Translations under genes and position numbers: made by a program
The notes under the pieces: model-generated
Database searches by the model: none
Told to the model about the DNA's origin: nothing
The model's input: only the letters and a program-made list of their open reading frames with translations
Origin: Chromatiaceae bacterium
GTDB lineage: Bacteria; Pseudomonadota; Gammaproteobacteria; Chromatiales; Chromatiaceae
Length of the DNA stretch: 64,000 nucleotides
Reading direction: 5' to 3'
NCBI GenBank assembly: GCA_024235255.1
Contig: JACKMT010000001.1
Coordinates: 1,221,988-1,285,987, forward strand
Shown here: one piece after another, positions 1 through 8,923 of the stretch
How the letters are laid out: every line of letters starts with the position of its first letter
Position numbering within the stretch: position 1 is the first letter of the stretch

Positions 1-885
1 CGTATCGATGCGAACCAGGAATTTATCGGTCAGGGATTATCCAATATTGCAGGCAGTTTTTTCTCCAGCTATGCCGGATCCGGCTCTTTTACCCGCTCCG
101 GCGTAAATTATACCAGCGGTGCAAAAACACCGCTGTCGGCTATTTTTGCCGCCTTTATTCTGATGGCGATCGTTTTATCCATTGCCCCGTTAACTGCCTA
201 TCTTCCCGTAGCTGCGATGGGGGGAGTGATTCTTATTGTTGCTTACAAACTGATCGACTTTCACCACATTAAGCAGATACTGAAAAACAGCAAGTCTGAA
301 AGCACCATACTGTTGACAACATTCTTTGCCACCTTACTACTCGAACTTGAGTTTGCCATCTATCTTGGCGTGTTACTCTCACTGATCGTCTTTCTGGCAC
401 GTACCGCGACCCCTGAGATTGTCACGCTGTCAATTGATAATGATAGCGGTGGCGGGAAAAGAAAGCTGGTCAACATTCACAATAAACCGGTAAATCAATG
501 CCCCCAGCTAAAAATCATCCGAATCGATATGTCGGTCTATTTCGGCTCGCTGGATTATATACAGAACCGAATCGACCAGATCTCGGAAAAAGAGAGAATC
601 GTACATATTTTGATCGTCGCAACCGGTATTAACCTGATAGATTTAAGCGGCGAAGAGATGCTTTTAACCGCAGCCAATCGGTTAAAACAACAGGGTGGCG
701 GCCTCTATTTTTCCGAGCTGAAGGGAAGAGTGTATGAGGCCGTCAGCAGACACGGCTTTGTTAAAAAAGTCGGCAACCAGTATTTCTTCGACAAAAAGAG
801 AGATGCTATCCGCAGCATTCACAAGCGCCTGAGTCAGGATATTTGCGATAAATGCGAAGCTCATATATTCATCGAGTGCGAGTAA
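1..885 (+). CDS. SulP/SLC26 family anion transporter, 3' part
   Basis: The reading frame is open from the first base, so the 5' part of the gene lies outside the window; 294 residues are present. The beginning carries a SulP-type core segment (NIAGSFFSSYAGSGSFTRSG), followed by hydrophobic helices (MAIVLSIAPLTAYLPVAAMG and ATLLLELEFAIYLGVLLSLI). The C-terminal ~140 residues look like a cytoplasmic STAS domain (IRIDMSVYFGSLDYIQNRI, then a NLIDLSGEEML segment). The family moves sulfate, bicarbonate or other anions across the inner membrane. The substrate cannot be told from the sequence. The extreme C-terminus has a Cys-rich tail (CDKCEAHIFIEC), which is not a usual part of STAS. Confidence 0.9.
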   Translation, partial: RIDANQEFIGQGLSNIAGSFFSSYAGSGSFTRSGVNYTSGAKTPLSAIFAAFILMAIVLSIAPLTAYLPVAAMGGVILIVAYKLIDFHHIKQILKNSKSESTILLTTFFATLLLELEFAIYLGVLLSLIVFLARTATPEIVTLSIDNDSGGGKRKLVNIHNKPVNQCPQLKIIRIDMSVYFGSLDYIQNRIDQISEKERIVHILIVATGINLIDLSGEEMLLTAANRLKQQGGGLYFSELKGRVYEAVSRHGFVKKVGNQYFFDKKRDAIRSIHKRLSQDICDKCEAHIFIECE

Positions 886-915
886 CCCCCGCTGAAATAA
901 TATCCCGACCTGCAA

Positions 916-1866
916 CTACCCCTGCTGTTGCTGCTGACCGCTCTTCGGAAAATAGGCAACCGCCATCGTATTGTGCAGTTTGATGATATTGAGTTGCAGA
1001 TCATCGATGTATTCGTGCAGGCTGGTCTGGTCAAGGGTATCCACATTGGTCCGGTCAATCTTACGCACCAGTGCGTGCACCGATTTCAACGCCTGCTCAT
1101 TATTCTTCAGATCGCCAAGGCACTCTCCGACGACATCCAGGCAGTAGCGAACAGCCCGCGGAAAGTGCAGGTCCTTGAACAGAAACCTGAGCACCGCATC
1201 GCGCCTGACCCGCGTCTGCATGTGCCGCCGATACATCTGATAGGCTGACAGCGAATGCAGTACGCTGACCCATTGTATGGTGTCGAACGGGCGCAGATCG
1301 GCCACGTCGTCGGGCAGCAGATCGGCGGAGCGCACATCGATAATCCGGGTGGTCATATCGGCGCGTTCCAGGTAGCGTCCGATGCGCAGGAAGTCAAACG
1401 CTTCGTCGCGGCTCTGCACGCTGGCAAGAATGCCGATGAACAACTGCGAACCGTAAAGCACACGTCTTAGAAACCCAAACCGGCCGCGCTTGGTCAGACC
1501 TACAGTGACATTTTCCTGGGCATAGAGATAGAGTTCGTTAAGCTCTTCCCATATCTCCCGCGGCAGGATATCGCGCACCGTGCGGCAGTTCTCCCGGGCG
1601 AAATGGAGCGAACTCAGAATCGATCCGGCATTGCTTCGGTCCGCAATGAGAAACTTCAGCACCTGGCGTTCGTCCGGCTCCTTGAACCGTTTATCGAAGT
1701 CGCTGCGCACGCCCATGATATCCACCAGCGGTTCCCAGCCGGGTGCTATGCCGTCGGGAAGATCGAGCAGCAGGTTCGAATTGACGCTGATCAGACGCGC
1801 CGTATTTTCCGCGCGCTCCACATAGCGCGATATCCAATAGAGGTGTTCGGCCACTCTGGAAAGCAT
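916..1866 (-). CDS. Alpha-E domain protein (DUF403), Anbu locus
   Basis: 316 residues opening with MLSRVAEHLYWISRYVERAE, the hallmark start of alpha-E domain proteins, an all-helical family of unknown biochemical activity. An AGGAG Shine-Dalgarno sits 9 bases upstream of the ATG. The start is 1 base beyond the stop of the ATP-grasp gene, so the two are almost certainly translationally coupled. Alpha-E proteins are known to accompany circularly permuted ATP-grasp enzymes, transglutaminase-like proteins and Anbu proteases, as here. The set is predicted, not proven, to make and process a peptide-like tag. The C-terminus is Gln-rich (SGQQQQQG), like that of the Anbu protein in the same locus. Confidence 0.92.
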   Translation of the reverse strand: MLSRVAEHLYWISRYVERAENTARLISVNSNLLLDLPDGIAPGWEPLVDIMGVRSDFDKRFKEPDERQVLKFLIADRSNAGSILSSLHFARENCRTVRDILPREIWEELNELYLYAQENVTVGLTKRGRFGFLRRVLYGSQLFIGILASVQSRDEAFDFLRIGRYLERADMTTRIIDVRSADLLPDDVADLRPFDTIQWVSVLHSLSAYQMYRRHMQTRVRRDAVLRFLFKDLHFPRAVRYCLDVVGECLGDLKNNEQALKSVHALVRKIDRTNVDTLDQTSLHEYIDDLQLNIIKLHNTMAVAYFPKSGQQQQQG

Positions 1867-1867
1867 C

Positions 1868-3316
1868 TCACTGCACTCCTATGTCGACGATCCAGGTATC
1901 CTTGCTGCCGCCCCCCTGGGATGAGTTGACTACCAGCGACCCTTTGCGCAGCGCCACGCGGGTCAGTCCGCCTGCGGTGACCTGGATCTCGCCGCCGCTC
2001 AGGATAAACGGCCTGAGGTCGACATGCCGCGCCTCCAGTTTGCGCCCCACCACCGTCGGCACGGTTGAGATGCCCACCACCGGCTGCGCGATATAGTTGC
2101 GGGGATCCTGCTCGATCAGCTTGGCGAACGTTTCCCGTTCTGATTTGGTCGAACTGGGTCCCATCAGCATGCCGTAGCCACCGGATTCGTTGGCGGGCTT
2201 GACCACCAGCTCCTGCAGGTGTTCGAGCACGTAGCGCCGCTCTTTCTCGAACATGCAGCGATAGGTTTTTACGTTCGGGATCAACGGATCCTGGTCGAGG
2301 TAGTAACGGATGATTTCCGGTACGAAAGCGTAGACCACCTTGTCGTCCGCGACACCCGCGCCGGGGGCGTTGGCAAGCGCTACATTACCCGCCTTCCAAG
2401 CGCGCATCAGTCCGGGCACACCCAGCACCGACTGTTTGTTGAACACCTCGGGGTCCATGAACTCGTCGTCGATCCGCCGGTAGATCACATCCACCCGCTG
2501 CGGACCCGCCACAGTGTGCATGTAGACTTTGTCGTGCTTGTCGACGAACAGATCCCTCCCTTCGACCAGTTCGCAGCCCATCTGCTGCGCCAGATAGGCG
2601 TGTTCGAAATAGGCGGAGTTATAGATGCCCGGGGTCAACACCGCCACTTCCGGGTTCGATCGCTTCTTCGGCGCCAGGTCGCAGAGGGTATCGAACAGCT
2701 GCGAAGGATAGCCGTCCACCGGCAACGGCGAGTACTCGTTGAAAAGTTCGGGAAACACCCGCTTAGTGATCAGCCGATTCTCCAGCATATAGGAGACACC
2801 CGAGGGCACCCGCAGATTGTCCTCCAGCACATACAGCGTGCCGTCACTGTCGCGCACCAGATCGGAGCCGCAGATATGCGCCCAAATGCCAAGCGGCGGA
2901 TCGATGCCGACGCACTGCGGGCGGAAGTTCTTCGACTTGGCCAAAACCTCTTTCGGGAACACCCCGTCCTTGACGATCTTCTGACCGTGGTAGAGGTCGT
3001 CAATGAATAGATTGAGCGCCATCACGCGCTGCTTCAACCCGGCCTCGACAACGTCCCACTCGCTCTTCGGAATGATGCGCGGGACGATATCGAACGGCCA
3101 GGCACGGTCGATGGCGTCGCCCTCGGAATAGACGGTGAAGGTAATGCCCATCTCCTTGATCGCCATCTCTGCAGCGTGCTGGCGCGTCTCCAGATCCTCG
3201 TCGTCGAATTCGCGCAGCGTGCGCAGCAGCGGTATCGCATGACTGCGCGCACGGTTGGCGCGCGACATCACTTCGTCGAAGGTCGGTATCTCATAAGTTT
3301 TAAATTCGATTGGCAT
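1868..3316 (-). CDS. Circularly permuted ATP-grasp protein (DUF404/DUF407 type)
   Basis: 482 residues, full length for the family. Recognisable segments are the VIYRRIDDEFMDPEVF block and the nucleotide-binding VVKPANESGGYGMLMG block, in the permuted order characteristic of these ATP-grasp ligases. The family is predicted to form amide bonds using ATP; substrate unknown. The gene lies between the DUF2126 transglutaminase gene (44 bases upstream) and the alpha-E gene (1 base downstream), and is probably the second gene of a three-gene transcript. A GGAAG-type ribosome site precedes the ATG. Confidence 0.93.
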   Translation of the reverse strand: MPIEFKTYEIPTFDEVMSRANRARSHAIPLLRTLREFDDEDLETRQHAAEMAIKEMGITFTVYSEGDAIDRAWPFDIVPRIIPKSEWDVVEAGLKQRVMALNLFIDDLYHGQKIVKDGVFPKEVLAKSKNFRPQCVGIDPPLGIWAHICGSDLVRDSDGTLYVLEDNLRVPSGVSYMLENRLITKRVFPELFNEYSPLPVDGYPSQLFDTLCDLAPKKRSNPEVAVLTPGIYNSAYFEHAYLAQQMGCELVEGRDLFVDKHDKVYMHTVAGPQRVDVIYRRIDDEFMDPEVFNKQSVLGVPGLMRAWKAGNVALANAPGAGVADDKVVYAFVPEIIRYYLDQDPLIPNVKTYRCMFEKERRYVLEHLQELVVKPANESGGYGMLMGPSSTKSERETFAKLIEQDPRNYIAQPVVGISTVPTVVGRKLEARHVDLRPFILSGGEIQVTAGGLTRVALRKGSLVVNSSQGGGSKDTWIVDIGVQ

Positions 3317-3360
3317 GTCGTTGTAATCTTCCTTTCAGACTCAGTAAGAATCGTCTCCGT

Positions 3361-6300
3361 TCATTTGGTGCCACGCCGCATGTCGAGGGTAAAGGGGCAG
3401 TCTGCATTGGGCTCTTCCGCCGGCGGATCGACGGGTCCGGGTGTATGTCCATGCTGCCAGAATCGTGCCAAACGCCGCGACTCCGCCTCGTAAGCGTTGA
3501 CCGGAAAGGTCTCCGGATTGCGGCCGCCGGGATGCTCGACGTGATAGGTGCAGCCGCCCAGCGAGTGTCCGTTCCAGGTGTCGACGATATCGAACACCAA
3601 TGGTGCCTGCGGCGTAATATTGGGGTGCAGACCGGATGGCAGCTGCCACGCCTTGAAGCGCACCCCCGCCACGAAGTCCCCGCGCACACCGGTGTTGCGC
3701 AGTGGCAGACGGCGGCCGTTGCAGGTCACCAGATGGCGTGAATCGGTCAATCCGCGCACTTTCACCTGCAGCCGCTCGACCGAGGAGTCGACAAAACGGG
3801 CAGTGCCCTGCGCCGTCACCTCTTCGCCCAACACGTTCCAGGGCTCGATGGCGAAGCGCAGCTCCAGCTCGATATCGTCGATATTGATGGTGCCGTAGCG
3901 CGGAAAGCGGAACTCGATGAACGGGTCGAACCAGCGTTTGTCGAAAGCATAGCCCCAGCGCTTCAGATCGCTGCCGACATCAACCAGATCACGCTCCACA
4001 TAGTGCGGCAGCATGAACCGGTCGTGCAGTTCAGTGCCCCAGCGCACCGGTTTCTGCACATAGGGATGCTCCCAGAAATGCACTATAAGTGAGCGCAACA
4101 GCAGCATCTGCACCAAACTCATGCGTTCATGGGGGGGCATTTCGAAGCCGCGGAACTCCACCAGGCCGCGCCTGCCCGAGGAGGAGTCGGGCGAGTAGAG
4201 CTTGTCGATACAGAATTCGGCGCGGTGTGTATTGCCGGTGATGTCCACCAGCAGATTGCGCATCACGCGGTCGACCAGCCAGGGGGAGAGCGCATCGCCT
4301 TGCGGCAGCTGCTGCAGCGCGATCTCCAGTTCGTACAGGCTCTCATCGCGTGCCTCGTCCACCCTCGGCGCCTGCGAAGTGGAACCGATAAACAGACCGG
4401 AGAAGAGATAGGAGAGGCTGGGATGGTTCTGCCAGTAGCGCACCAGGCTCCCCAGCAGTTGCGGCCGGCGCAGCACCGGGCTGTCTGCGGGGCTTTTGCC
4501 GCCCAGCGTGACATGATTGCCGCCCCCGGTGCCGGTGTGGCGCCCGTCCAGCATGAATTTTTCGGTGCCCAGCCGCGCCAGACGCGCCTCCTCGTAGAGT
4601 TCGCCGGAGAGCCGGACCAACCCCTCCCAGCTGCTCTCCGGCTGCACGTTGACTTCGATCACGCCCGGATCGGGCGTCACCGAAAACCGCCGCAGACGCT
4701 CATCCTCGGGCGCCTGATAGCCCTCCAGTACGATCTCCTGGCCGAGATCGGAGGCGGTCGCCTCGATTGCAGCGATTAGCGACAGCCAGTGGCTCAGATG
4801 GGTCAGCGGCGGCAGAAACAGGTGCAGCACGCCGTTGCGCGGTTCGGCGCAGATCGCGGTGCGAACGAAAAACCCCTGCTGTTCGGTATGTTCGTCGGCA
4901 GCTGCCTGCTCATGGATGCCGAAGCGCTCGGGCGCCGGCTCCACGTAGGTCAGATAGCGGGCGTGTACCTCGCCGAACTCCTCCGGAATCGCGTCCCTGG
5001 CGGCAAAGGGGTCGCGTGGGGTGAGCGGCTGGCGCTCGCCCTCCGGTTCCCACAACAGCGAATCGAGCGGCAGCCGCAGCCCCATCGGCGAGTCGCCGGG
5101 CAGCAGAAACATATGCCCGCGGCGGAACTTCCAGGCATTGGAGACCCAACGCTCTTTGACCGGATCCCAGCCCAGTGGCAGCGTGTAGCCGACAACCTTG
5201 TCCAGCCCCCGCTCGAACACCCGGCGCAGCCGCTCCCGCTCCAGTTTCGATTTGAGTTTGCTGTCGAGCACGTCAACGTTCTCCGGCAGCACCCCCTCCT
5301 TCCACAGGTAGTACCAGCCATCTTCGTAGCCGGCCTGCGCGTGCGCAGCGGCAATGCCCAACTCCCGGGCGAGCTGGGTGATGAAGCGCTGCGCGGAGGC
5401 GTCATTGGCACTCCCGCCCCGCGACGGATCGGCCAGTAGTTCCGGTTTGCGCCAGATAGCTCTGCCATCCTCGCGCCAGTAACAGTTCAGCGCCCAGCGC
5501 GGCAACGGTTCACCCGGGTACCACTTGCCTTGCGAGTGGTGCACCAGTCCGCCCACCGCCCAGCGCTGCCACAGGCGGCGCAGCAGCACCTCGGCGCGCG
5601 CGCGCTTGTTCTCGCCCAGCGCGGCGGTATTCCATTCGGCGCCGTCCATATCGTCGATCGATACAAAGGTGGGCTCGCCGCCCATGGTCAGCCGCACATC
5701 GCTCTGCTGCAGCTGCCGGTCCACCTGTGCGCCGAGCGCCATGATGCGCTCCCACTCGCTGTCGGTGTACGGTTTGGTCACCCGCGGATCCTCGTGAATC
5801 CGCTTGACGCTGTTCTCGAACTCAAAGTGAACTTCGGCTTTCTTGCCGAGATAGGCGCCGGTGATCGGCGCCGCGGAGACCGGATCGGGCGTGCATGCGA
5901 GCGGGATGTGACCCTCGCCGGCAAACAGTCCGGAGGTGGGGTCCAGGCCGATCCAGCCCGCACCCGGCACATACACTTCGCACCAGGCGTGCAGGTCGGT
6001 GAAATCCTGCTCCGGGCCCGAAGGTCCGTCCAGCGACTTCATGTCAGGCGCCAACTGCACCAGGTAACCCGAGACAAAACGCGCCGCCAGACCCAGATTG
6101 CGCAGTATCTGCACCAGCAGCCAGGCGGAGTCCCGGCAGGAACCCTTGGCCAGGCTCAGCGTCTCTTCACAGCGTTGCACCCCCGGTTCCATCCGGATGA
6201 CGTAGCCGATATCCTGCGACAGCTGCTGATTCAACTCCACCAGCAAATCGATGCAGCGGCGCTTGTCGCGTGGCACCCGCTCCACCCAGGCGCGCAGCAG

Positions 6301-6675
6301 TTCGCCCTGCTCCTTGAGTTCCAGATAGGGCGACAGATCCTTCTTCAGGTGCGCTTCGTAATCGAAGGGCCAGTGCTCGGCATACTCCTCGACAAAGAAA
6401 TCGAACGGGTTGATGGTGACCATCTCCACCACCAGATCGACTTCGACACTGAAGCGGCGCGTCTTCTCACGAAAGGTGAAGCTGGCCACGTGGTTCCCAA
6501 ACGGGTCCTGCTGCCAGTGAATGAAGTGCTCCTTCGGCTCCACCTTGAGCGAATAGTGGTGCACCGGTGTCCGCGTATGCGGCGCCGGCCGCAGCCGTAT
6601 CAAGTGAGGTGTGAGTTGGATAAGCTGATCGTAGAGATAATCGGTCTTGTGGTGCAGTGCGACGCGGATCGACAT
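3361..6675 (-). CDS. DUF2126 transglutaminase-family protein, Anbu locus
   Basis: 1104 residues from the chosen start (MSIRVALHHKTDYLYD), which matches the usual N-terminus of the family and has AGGACG 6 bases upstream; a longer in-frame ATG at 6735 has no support. Residues 1-100 are a bacterial transglutaminase N-terminal domain. The transglutaminase core follows with the catalytic triad visible as Cys180 (KGSCRDSAW), His229 (DLHAWCEVY) and Asp245 (IGLDPTSG). The remaining ~800 residues are the DUF2126 region. It is first in the minus-strand operon with the ATP-grasp and alpha-E genes and divergent from Anbu, sharing a 141-base intergenic region. The reaction is unknown; peptide-bond cleavage or transfer on the product of the ATP-grasp enzyme is the current prediction. 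Confidence 0.93.
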   Translation of the reverse strand: MSIRVALHHKTDYLYDQLIQLTPHLIRLRPAPHTRTPVHHYSLKVEPKEHFIHWQQDPFGNHVASFTFREKTRRFSVEVDLVVEMVTINPFDFFVEEYAEHWPFDYEAHLKKDLSPYLELKEQGELLRAWVERVPRDKRRCIDLLVELNQQLSQDIGYVIRMEPGVQRCEETLSLAKGSCRDSAWLLVQILRNLGLAARFVSGYLVQLAPDMKSLDGPSGPEQDFTDLHAWCEVYVPGAGWIGLDPTSGLFAGEGHIPLACTPDPVSAAPITGAYLGKKAEVHFEFENSVKRIHEDPRVTKPYTDSEWERIMALGAQVDRQLQQSDVRLTMGGEPTFVSIDDMDGAEWNTAALGENKRARAEVLLRRLWQRWAVGGLVHHSQGKWYPGEPLPRWALNCYWREDGRAIWRKPELLADPSRGGSANDASAQRFITQLARELGIAAAHAQAGYEDGWYYLWKEGVLPENVDVLDSKLKSKLERERLRRVFERGLDKVVGYTLPLGWDPVKERWVSNAWKFRRGHMFLLPGDSPMGLRLPLDSLLWEPEGERQPLTPRDPFAARDAIPEEFGEVHARYLTYVEPAPERFGIHEQAAADEHTEQQGFFVRTAICAEPRNGVLHLFLPPLTHLSHWLSLIAAIEATASDLGQEIVLEGYQAPEDERLRRFSVTPDPGVIEVNVQPESSWEGLVRLSGELYEEARLARLGTEKFMLDGRHTGTGGGNHVTLGGKSPADSPVLRRPQLLGSLVRYWQNHPSLSYLFSGLFIGSTSQAPRVDEARDESLYELEIALQQLPQGDALSPWLVDRVMRNLLVDITGNTHRAEFCIDKLYSPDSSSGRRGLVEFRGFEMPPHERMSLVQMLLLRSLIVHFWEHPYVQKPVRWGTELHDRFMLPHYVERDLVDVGSDLKRWGYAFDKRWFDPFIEFRFPRYGTINIDDIELELRFAIEPWNVLGEEVTAQGTARFVDSSVERLQVKVRGLTDSRHLVTCNGRRLPLRNTGVRGDFVAGVRFKAWQLPSGLHPNITPQAPLVFDIVDTWNGHSLGGCTYHVEHPGGRNPETFPVNAYEAESRRLARFWQHGHTPGPVDPPAEEPNADCPFTLDMRRGTK

Positions 6676-6816
6676 ATAACGTCCTGGGTAATTTTCAGAG
6701 AAATACAATTGTAAACAGACGAAAGATTTGAGCAATTATTATACCAAAATGAGCTCTTCCCACGACAACCGGTTCGGGAGATACTGACGCATCTGTACCA
6801 TTTTCGGGAAAGTTTC

Positions 6817-7641
6817 ATGACCTACTGCCTCGGACTCTGTCTGGATGAAGGCTTGGTGTTCGCATCCGATTCGCGCACCAACGCCGGGGTGGACTACGTT
6901 ACCACCTACAGCAAGATGCATGTCTTTCAGCCGGCGCCGGACCGTCTGTTCGTGATTCTCTCGGCCGGCAACCTGGCCACCACGCAAGAGGTGATGAACC
7001 ATATCCAACGGGATATAGATTACCCCTGCGGCGGCAACAACCTGGTGAATGCCCGTTATCTGTTCGAAGCGGCGGAGTACGTCGGCAGGGTCAGCGTTCA
7101 GGTGCAGCGGGAGCACAGTGCAGCGCTGTCACAATCCGGTGTCAGCGGCGAAACGACACTGCTGATCGGCGGCCAGATCTCCGGTCAGCCGCACGGATTA
7201 ATGCTGATCTACCCCCAGGGAAACTACATCACCGCGTCGCCGGAGACACCTTATCTGCAGATCGGCGAGAGTAAGTACGGAAAACCGTCGCTGGACCGGA
7301 TCGTCAGCCCCGGGCTGTCGCTGGAAAATGGCGCAAAACTCTGCCTGGTGTCGCTGGAGTCCACCTCCCGCTCCAATATTACGGTCGGTGCCCCGTTCGA
7401 GATCGGCATCTATCGCAAAGAGAGCCTAATACTGGGCAACAGATGCAGATTCGAGCAGAATAACCCCTACATGGTGCAAGTGCGCAGAACCTGGAACGAC
7501 GGCATCCGGAACGCATTCCACGCACTGCCCGGCTTCATGCCGGAGCAGCACAGCAACATCGTGCAACCGGATCCTGCTTTCCCACAGCAGCAGGAGATGC
7601 AGCAACAGCCAATACCACAACAGCAGCAGTTGATGACCTGA
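6817..7641 (+). CDS. Anbu proteasome-type protease
   Basis: 274 residues. After the initiator Met, Thr is the expected N-terminal nucleophile. Taking it as residue 1, Asp17 (FASDSRT) and Lys32 (YSKMHVF) occupy the positions conserved in proteasome beta/HslV subunits. This is the Anbu (ancestral beta subunit) group, as the neighbouring alpha-E, ATP-grasp and DUF2126 genes confirm. Anbu proteins form open ring-like assemblies; the natural substrate is not known. Unusual here is a C-terminal extension with runs of glutamine (QQQ, QQQ, QQQQ between about residues 255 and 273). The stop faces the DUF2189 gene at a 7-base gap. Confidence 0.93.
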   Translation: MTYCLGLCLDEGLVFASDSRTNAGVDYVTTYSKMHVFQPAPDRLFVILSAGNLATTQEVMNHIQRDIDYPCGGNNLVNARYLFEAAEYVGRVSVQVQREHSAALSQSGVSGETTLLIGGQISGQPHGLMLIYPQGNYITASPETPYLQIGESKYGKPSLDRIVSPGLSLENGAKLCLVSLESTSRSNITVGAPFEIGIYRKESLILGNRCRFEQNNPYMVQVRRTWNDGIRNAFHALPGFMPEQHSNIVQPDPAFPQQQEMQQQPIPQQQQLMT

Positions 7642-7648
7642 GCCTGAC

Positions 7649-8458
7649 TTACCGCTCGTTTTCGTAGCCGGGATGCCTTGGCCAGGCTGAACTGTCGATG
7701 GTCTCCTGATAAGCATGCCAGGTGGCGTGCCCGATCAAAGGCAAGGTGACTGCCAACCCCAGAAAAGCGGTCATTATACCCACTGCCACCGCCGCTACGA
7801 TCAGCATCACCCAGACCAGCATCGCCGGCTTGTTGCGCAGCACCGCGTTGAAGCTGGTCACCACCGCCGTCACCATGTCGGCCTGGCGGTCGATAATCAT
7901 CGGCAGCGAAAATGCGCTGACGCAAAATACAAAGGCGGCAAACAACGATCCGACCAGCGTGCCGACACCCAGAAAGGTCGCCATTTGCGCCAGATCCGGA
8001 CGCGCCTGCATCGGGAAGAAGACATGCGTCATCGATGCCGCCCGCGCCCACACCAGAAAGATCACCATCAGCATCACCGCAAATACCATCTGGTTGCCGA
8101 TATGCCGCCAGCTTTCACCCAGCGCGTGGCCCAGCGTCGGTGTCCGCCCTTTTTGCAGTTCCAGACTGATATCATAGAAGGCCAGCGCAAGCAGCGGACC
8201 GACGAAAACAAAGCCGGAGAGCAGCGCCAGCAGCACTACCAGATTGCCATAGGCGATTGCCAGATAGGCAAGCAGATAGCTGCACACCACCAGAATGGCG
8301 CCGTAACTGAGGCTCTGACGCGGCGCCCGCTTGATGTCCTGCCATCCCAGCTTGATCCATCTGAGCGGCGCACTGGCCGCCAATCTATTGCAGGGCGCGG
8401 CAAATGGGAGCGACTTCTCTTCCTGGTCGTTTTCATCCGGTGTAGCCGATGCGTTCAT
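7649..8458 (-). CDS. DUF2189 integral membrane protein
   Basis: 269 residues from an ATG with a strong AGGAGG-type ribosome site about 7 bases upstream; an upstream in-frame ATG at 8485 lacks one. After a polar N-terminus the protein has about six hydrophobic helices (for example ILVVCSYLLAYLAIAYG, LVVLLALLSGFVFVGPLLAL and a C-terminal pair). The GWQDIKRAP segment before the first helix and GHALGESWRHIG are typical of DUF2189. Function unknown; some relatives sit near cytochrome oxidase genes. The gene is in line with the DUF454 and photolyase genes (36-base gap) and may share their transcript. Confidence 0.85.
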   Translation of the reverse strand: MNASATPDENDQEEKSLPFAAPCNRLAASAPLRWIKLGWQDIKRAPRQSLSYGAILVVCSYLLAYLAIAYGNLVVLLALLSGFVFVGPLLALAFYDISLELQKGRTPTLGHALGESWRHIGNQMVFAVMLMVIFLVWARAASMTHVFFPMQARPDLAQMATFLGVGTLVGSLFAAFVFCVSAFSLPMIIDRQADMVTAVVTSFNAVLRNKPAMLVWVMLIVAAVAVGIMTAFLGLAVTLPLIGHATWHAYQETIDSSAWPRHPGYENER

Positions 8459-8494
8459 CTCTTCCCCTCCTTTAGCGTTTGCCAACTGATCCCA

Positions 8495-8923
8495 TCACTC
8501 TTCTGAAGCCGATCCGACCGGCCGAACTCCGGCAGGTTCGGGTAGGCGCCAGATCAATCCACAAAGCAGCAGCGCCATCAACACCAGCGTGATTCGCACC
8601 ACCGCCGATAACGGCACCAACAGCAGTGTCGCTGCAAAACTGATCACCACCAGCACGACCGCCCGCTGCTTTACCCTGCGCTCCATCGTCCCCTCTTTCT
8701 CCCACTTGAGAATAACCGGACCGAAGTGCGGATTACCGGTGAGCCAGAGGTAGAAACGGCGGGAGCTGCGCGCAAAGCACCAGGCGGAGAGCAGCAGAAA
8801 CGGGGTGGTCGGCAGCAGCGGCAGCAGCACGCCCAGCGCGGCCAGTGCCAGCGAAATCCAGCCGGCAGCGACCAACAGCGCATGGCGCAGTTTGCCTCTA
8901 ACCGGAAATCTCGCCTCTCTCAT
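8495..8923 (-). CDS. DUF454 (YbaN-like) inner-membrane protein
   Basis: 142 residues starting MREARFPVRG. The chosen ATG overlaps the photolyase stop as ATGA, implying translational coupling; the longer frame to 8959 would run far into the photolyase gene. The core AAGWISLALAALGVLLPLLP, then FLLLSAWCFARSS and GNPHFGP, is diagnostic of the YbaN/DUF454 family. Two more helices follow. Function unknown. Confidence 0.88.
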   Translation of the reverse strand: MREARFPVRGKLRHALLVAAGWISLALAALGVLLPLLPTTPFLLLSAWCFARSSRRFYLWLTGNPHFGPVILKWEKEGTMERRVKQRAVVLVVISFAATLLLVPLSAVVRITLVLMALLLCGLIWRLPEPAGVRPVGSASEE

